Shown here: positions 16,869 to 17,963 of the stretch, piece after piece
Numbering within the stretch: position 1 is the first letter of the stretch
How the letters are laid out: each line of letters begins with the position of its first letter
NCBI GenBank assembly: GCA_014896635.1
Contig: JADBKA010000092.1
Span: forward strand, 1 to 17,963
Direction of reading: 5' to 3'
Origin: Ktedonobacteraceae bacterium
GTDB lineage: Bacteria > Chloroflexota > Ktedonobacteria > Ktedonobacterales > Ktedonobacteraceae
DNA length: 17,963 nucleotides
Notes under the pieces: model-generated
Seen by the model: only the letters and a program-made list of their open reading frames with translations
What the model was told of the DNA's origin: nothing
Databases searched by the model: none
Program-made: the position numbers and the translations under genes

Positions 16869-17888
16869 ATGTCTTTCTGTGGTCAATGTGGTTTTCACCT
16901 GACCTCTGGAATGAGCAATTGCCCTCGCTGTGGAACACCGGTCGAAGTGCATCCCGAACTCAGCGGTGAGGCAAATGCCGATGACCCAACAATAGCATCC
17001 CGTTTTTATCTTCCTCCCCACCCTTCCCAGTCCTCTTTACAAAAATCGGCGGGACCCCACACGCCCGCCAGCCAGCAGAGACTGGTACTTCGCCCCACCC
17101 CCGGTGCGCCGACTGGCCAGGAGACCCAGGCAGCACAGCCAGGTTATAACCTGCACACGCCACTCCCGCCGAGCATCGGTCAACCCGGCCAGCCAGGGAC
17201 TATGAGCCAGAACGTGGGCGGTGGCTATCCTCCCCAGGGCGCATCCTATACCGGATTCGGGCCACTGCCGACGACCGGCTATGGAACGCCAGGCGCAATG
17301 CCCGGCCCTTCCGCCGAATATTATTTGCAAGAGCAGGAAGCACGTGCAGCAGAAGCGCGCAGTGCGCGCGGTCGTACCACAGGACTGGTACTGATCCTGC
17401 TTGGCTTGCTCTGTATTCTTGGCGCGGTCACTCTGTTTCTGATACAGAGGCCCTCAGGCTCCGGTAGCACTGGTGACGGCTCGTCTTCTCCACCGGCACA
17501 GCAAGTTCAGACGACGACACCTCAACAGCAGCAGACTCCATCGGCAACGATGACTGCGCTGGAACAGGCTCAGGCCGTCATTCAACACTACTACGATGCC
17601 ATTAACAGGCATGACTACCAGGCAGCCTACGCACTGTGGCTGCACTATCCACAGTCCCAGGCAGATTTTGCGAAGGGTTTTAAAAATACGCTGCACGATA
17701 CGCTGGTAATCGACGGCGTAGAACAGCAGGCTGACGGCACGGTCAAAGTCACCGTGACCGTCACTGCCACCGAGCGGGCAAGCCCCGGCAAGCAGCAACA
17801 GCAAAGCGTCTACACTGGTTACTATCTCGTGCAGCAGCAGAACGATGGCACCTGGAAAATTATCAACGCGCATCTCGCCAAAGCATAA
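16869..17888 (+). CDS. Zinc-ribbon, single-TM protein with C-terminal NTF2-like domain
   Basis: 339 residues. AAAGGAG at 16856-16862 supports ATG 16869. The N-terminal zinc ribbon has CGQC and CPRC (Cys4, 7, 18, 21). A long Pro/Gly/Gln-rich disordered stretch runs to about residue 150, followed by a short charged helix. A single membrane helix (about 170-191, TTGLVLILLGLLCILGAVTL) precedes a Ser/Gln/Thr linker. The C-terminal region, from about 227, has the pattern of NTF2/SnoaL-like or DUF4878-type domains (AVIQHYYDAINRHDYQAAYALW, then VTVTATERA, YYLVQQQNDGTWKIINAH). By charge the zinc ribbon should be cytoplasmic and the NTF2-like domain outside. This architecture recurs in Ktedonobacteria; its role is unknown. 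No terminator is clear in the last 75 bp. Confidence 0.72.
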   Translation: MSFCGQCGFHLTSGMSNCPRCGTPVEVHPELSGEANADDPTIASRFYLPPHPSQSSLQKSAGPHTPASQQRLVLRPTPGAPTGQETQAAQPGYNLHTPLPPSIGQPGQPGTMSQNVGGGYPPQGASYTGFGPLPTTGYGTPGAMPGPSAEYYLQEQEARAAEARSARGRTTGLVLILLGLLCILGAVTLFLIQRPSGSGSTGDGSSSPPAQQVQTTTPQQQQTPSATMTALEQAQAVIQHYYDAINRHDYQAAYALWLHYPQSQADFAKGFKNTLHDTLVIDGVEQQADGTVKVTVTVTATERASPGKQQQQSVYTGYYLVQQQNDGTWKIINAHLAKA

Positions 17889-17963
17889 ACAGAACTGGCA
17901 GTCCTCTTCAATCCGGCTATCTCCGCCCCGGCTTCCCCTTTTTCCCCGTCTCTCCTTCTGGAG

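Overview
The window looks like ordinary chromosomal DNA from a free-living, fairly GC-rich bacterium. The gene styles suggest a Chloroflexota member, most likely class Ktedonobacteria: an HTH-GAF sensor, a zinc-ribbon/one-TM/NTF2-like protein, an archaeal-type serine hydroxymethyltransferase and a K+-independent proton pyrophosphatase. That placement is inferred from family resemblance and needs a database search to confirm. I see no insertion sequence, CRISPR array, rRNA or tRNA.

Layout. 1-2106 (+) is the 3' part of hppA, cut by the window edge and closed by a strong terminator. 2289-5953 (+) holds a two-HKD phospholipase-D-like lipoprotein, a small antibiotic-biosynthesis-monooxygenase-type protein and NAD+-dependent DNA ligase (ligA). 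glyA-like SHMT (5980-7275, -) converges on ligA and has a structured leader. 7588-12512 (+) holds fabG, a SAM methyltransferase, a duplicated membrane protein overlapping a small two-TM protein, an HTH-GAF protein and a concanavalin-A-fold (GH16-like) protein. 12513-12593 is a pair of strong hairpins.

12594-13523 (-) is a likely operon of a DUF4177-like protein and clpP. It diverges from an XRE regulator (13694-14098, +). Their shared intergenic region carries three evenly spaced dyads of the form TGCT-N3-AGC. The regulator resembles actinobacterial ClgR, and the dyads resemble the reported ClgR site; this is the most interesting item in the window. 14237-15278 (-) has a GlsB/YeaQ-type membrane protein and a hemerythrin-like protein. 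15543-16611 (+) has a DUF6998-like protein and a GNAT acetyltransferase. 16869-17888 (+) is the zinc-ribbon/TM/NTF2-like protein.

Functional themes are housekeeping energy and DNA metabolism, one-carbon and fatty-acid enzymes, and protein quality control with its own divergent regulator. No multi-gene defence or biosynthetic system is visible.
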